Source of the DNA: JACMNW01 sp031413495
GTDB lineage: Bacteria > Pseudomonadota > Alphaproteobacteria > Rhodobacterales > Rhodobacteraceae
DNA length: 6,621 bases
Assembly: GCA_031413495.1 (NCBI GenBank)
Contig: JANOFE010000189.1
Location: 1-6,621, forward strand
Direction: 5' to 3'
Below are positions 5,758 to 6,621 of this stretch, piece after piece. A model generated the notes under the pieces. The model was not told where the DNA came from. It saw nothing but the letters and a program-made list of their open reading frames with translations, and did not search any database. Each line of letters starts with the position of its first letter. Within the stretch, counting starts at the first letter, position 1. A program made the translations under genes and the position numbers.

Positions 5758-5964
5758 ATGGCTGTTCCACAGAACCGAGTCACCAAATCCAAGCGCAACA
5801 TGCGCCGCGCGCATGACGCATTGGTTGCCGGTAACCCCACCGATTGCCCAAATTGCGGCGAGCTGAAGCGCCCGCACCATGTGTGTGGTGCTTGCGGACA
5901 TTATGATGCGCGCGAAGTTGTTGCCGTGTCGAAAGAGGTCGATCTGGACGAGGACGCGGCGTAA
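5758..5964 (+). CDS. rpmF: 50S ribosomal protein L32
   Basis: A 68-residue protein starting MAVPQNRVTKSKRNMRRAHD, the near-invariant N-terminus of bacterial L32, which sits in the large ribosomal subunit. Four cysteines (C30, C33, C43, C46; CPNC and CGAC) form the zinc ribbon, so this is the zinc-binding form and not the cysteine-free version used under zinc shortage in some bacteria. The acidic tail VDLDEDAA is typical for alphaproteobacteria. ATG 5758 follows GAGG (5747-5750) at seven bases. plsX begins 27 bases after the stop, the widespread rpmF-plsX arrangement linking ribosome and phospholipid synthesis. Confidence 0.97.
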   Translation: MAVPQNRVTKSKRNMRRAHDALVAGNPTDCPNCGELKRPHHVCGACGHYDAREVVAVSKEVDLDEDAA

Positions 5965-5969
5965 GCCGC
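5956..5969 (+). other. GTAA tetraloop hairpin over the rpmF stop codon
   Basis: GCGGC (5956-5960) and GCCGC (5965-5969) pair exactly around GTAA, and the TAA stop of rpmF is the last three bases of that loop. GUAA belongs to the stable GNRA tetraloops. A small hairpin here could help separate rpmF and plsX expression or stabilise the rpmF message end. No T run follows, so it is not a standard terminator. Confidence 0.4.
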
Positions 5970-5991
5970 CCCTTATCCCGCGCGCACCGCG

Positions 5992-6621
5992 ATGCCACAA
6001 GCACCTGATACGCTGGCGTCCGCGGGAAACTCTCGCATTGTTATTTCTATTGACGCCATGGGTGGCGACAAAGGGCCGGCAGCCGTGGTTGCCGGTCTTG
6101 TCTCATCTGCGACCAAGAACCCCGATGTGGCTTTTGTGGTGCATGGTGATGAAGCCGAACTGACCCGGCTGACCCAGAAGCACCCGATTTTGCAAGGGCG
6201 CTGCGCCATACGTCATGCGCCGCGCGTGGTGACGATGGACGACAAACCCAGTCAGGTCATGCGGCACGGCGAAGGCACGTCGATGTGGTCTTGCGTGGAA
6301 AGCGTCAAGCAAGGCGAGGCGACTGTTGCAGTGTCTTGCGGCAATACGGGCGCGTTGATGGCGCTTTCAATGATCAAGCTGCGCAAATTGCCGGGTGTGA
6401 ACCGGCCTGCGATTGCCTGTCTTTGGCCATCGCGCAACCCCGGCGGATTTAACGTGATGCTGGATGTCGGCGCAGATATAAAGGCGGATGCCGAGGATTT
6501 GCTGCAATACGCGATCATGGGGGCGGCCTATGCCCGCAATGGTTTGGCGCTGTCCCGACCGCGGGTTGGATTGCTGAATGTGGGCACCGAAGACCACAAG
6601 GGCCGCGCCGAGCTAAAGCTG
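5992..6621 (+). CDS. plsX: Phosphate acyltransferase PlsX (N-terminal part)
   Basis: The first 210 residues of PlsX, open to the right edge. PlsX converts acyl-ACP to acyl-phosphate, the donor for PlsY in the first step of phosphatidic acid synthesis; it is a peripheral membrane enzyme. Seen motifs: IVISIDAMGGDKGP (16-29, the family N-terminal signature), HGDEAEL (51-57), MDDKPSQVMR (82-91), CGNTGALMA (117-125), RPAIACLWP (139-147), LDVGADI (157-163) and LLNVGTEDHKG (194-204), all in family order without break. The chain begins with about 15 extra residues (MPQAPDTLASAGNSR) before the conserved strand; no other ATG or GTG lies in this stretch. No clear Shine-Dalgarno precedes ATG 5992, which may mean translational coupling to rpmF 27 bases upstream. 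In relatives fabH and ihfA usually follow. Confidence 0.95.
   Translation, partial: MPQAPDTLASAGNSRIVISIDAMGGDKGPAAVVAGLVSSATKNPDVAFVVHGDEAELTRLTQKHPILQGRCAIRHAPRVVTMDDKPSQVMRHGEGTSMWSCVESVKQGEATVAVSCGNTGALMALSMIKLRKLPGVNRPAIACLWPSRNPGGFNVMLDVGADIKADAEDLLQYAIMGAAYARNGLALSRPRVGLLNVGTEDHKGRAELKL

Noticed and set aside
5665..6000. Minus-strand open frame of 111 codons opposite rpmF
   Set aside because: Antisense to a textbook L32 gene; no family resemblance.
1..6621. Search for defence, toxin-antitoxin, CRISPR, phage or other novel system
   Set aside because: All sizeable genes fall into known housekeeping, envelope or ribosome families in a conserved-looking order. Nothing in the sequence supports a new system.

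Overview
The window looks like chromosomal DNA from an alphaproteobacterium, most likely order Rhodobacterales (Roseobacter group). This rests on the GC-rich codon use, the DUF177 - rpmF - plsX order, and the Rhodobacterales-like flavour of the BamE, Uup and OlsB-type proteins. No species can be named from sequence reading alone.

Layout, left to right. The 3' end of a plus-strand gene (probably a PLP-dependent decarboxylase) meets a convergent minus-strand gene for an eight-stranded outer-membrane beta-barrel protein, with a strong 12-bp-stem terminator between them. Upstream of the barrel gene lie a perfect match to the alphaproteobacterial EcfG stress promoter (GGAAC-N16-CGTT) and a 12-bp AT-rich palindrome. 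Next on the minus strand are an ABC-F ATPase of the Uup type and, upstream of it, an N-acyltransferase of the ornithine/glutamine-lipid family (OlsB/GlsB-like). Divergent from that acyltransferase is msrB, a zinc-type methionine-R-sulfoxide reductase lacking the usual resolving cysteine. A 63-bp imperfect palindrome, REP-like in look, sits between msrB and the convergent bamE lipoprotein gene. Divergent from bamE is a plus-strand cluster: a DUF177/YceD protein, ribosomal protein L32 (rpmF) and the start of plsX, which runs off the right edge.

Functional picture: almost everything serves the envelope or the ribosome. BamE belongs to the beta-barrel assembly machine that would fold barrels such as the one at the left. 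The aminolipid acyltransferase and PlsX draw on acyl-ACP for membrane lipids. DUF177, L32 and Uup are ribosome-associated, and MsrB repairs oxidised protein methionines.

I see no tRNA, rRNA, CRISPR array, phage or transposase gene, and no sign of a new defence or biosynthetic system. This is mainly a housekeeping region. The points most worth a second look are the EcfG-type promoter, the solitary OlsB/GlsB-type gene without olsA, the REP-like palindrome, the one-cysteine MsrB, and nested inverted repeats in the leader of the DUF177-rpmF-plsX cluster.
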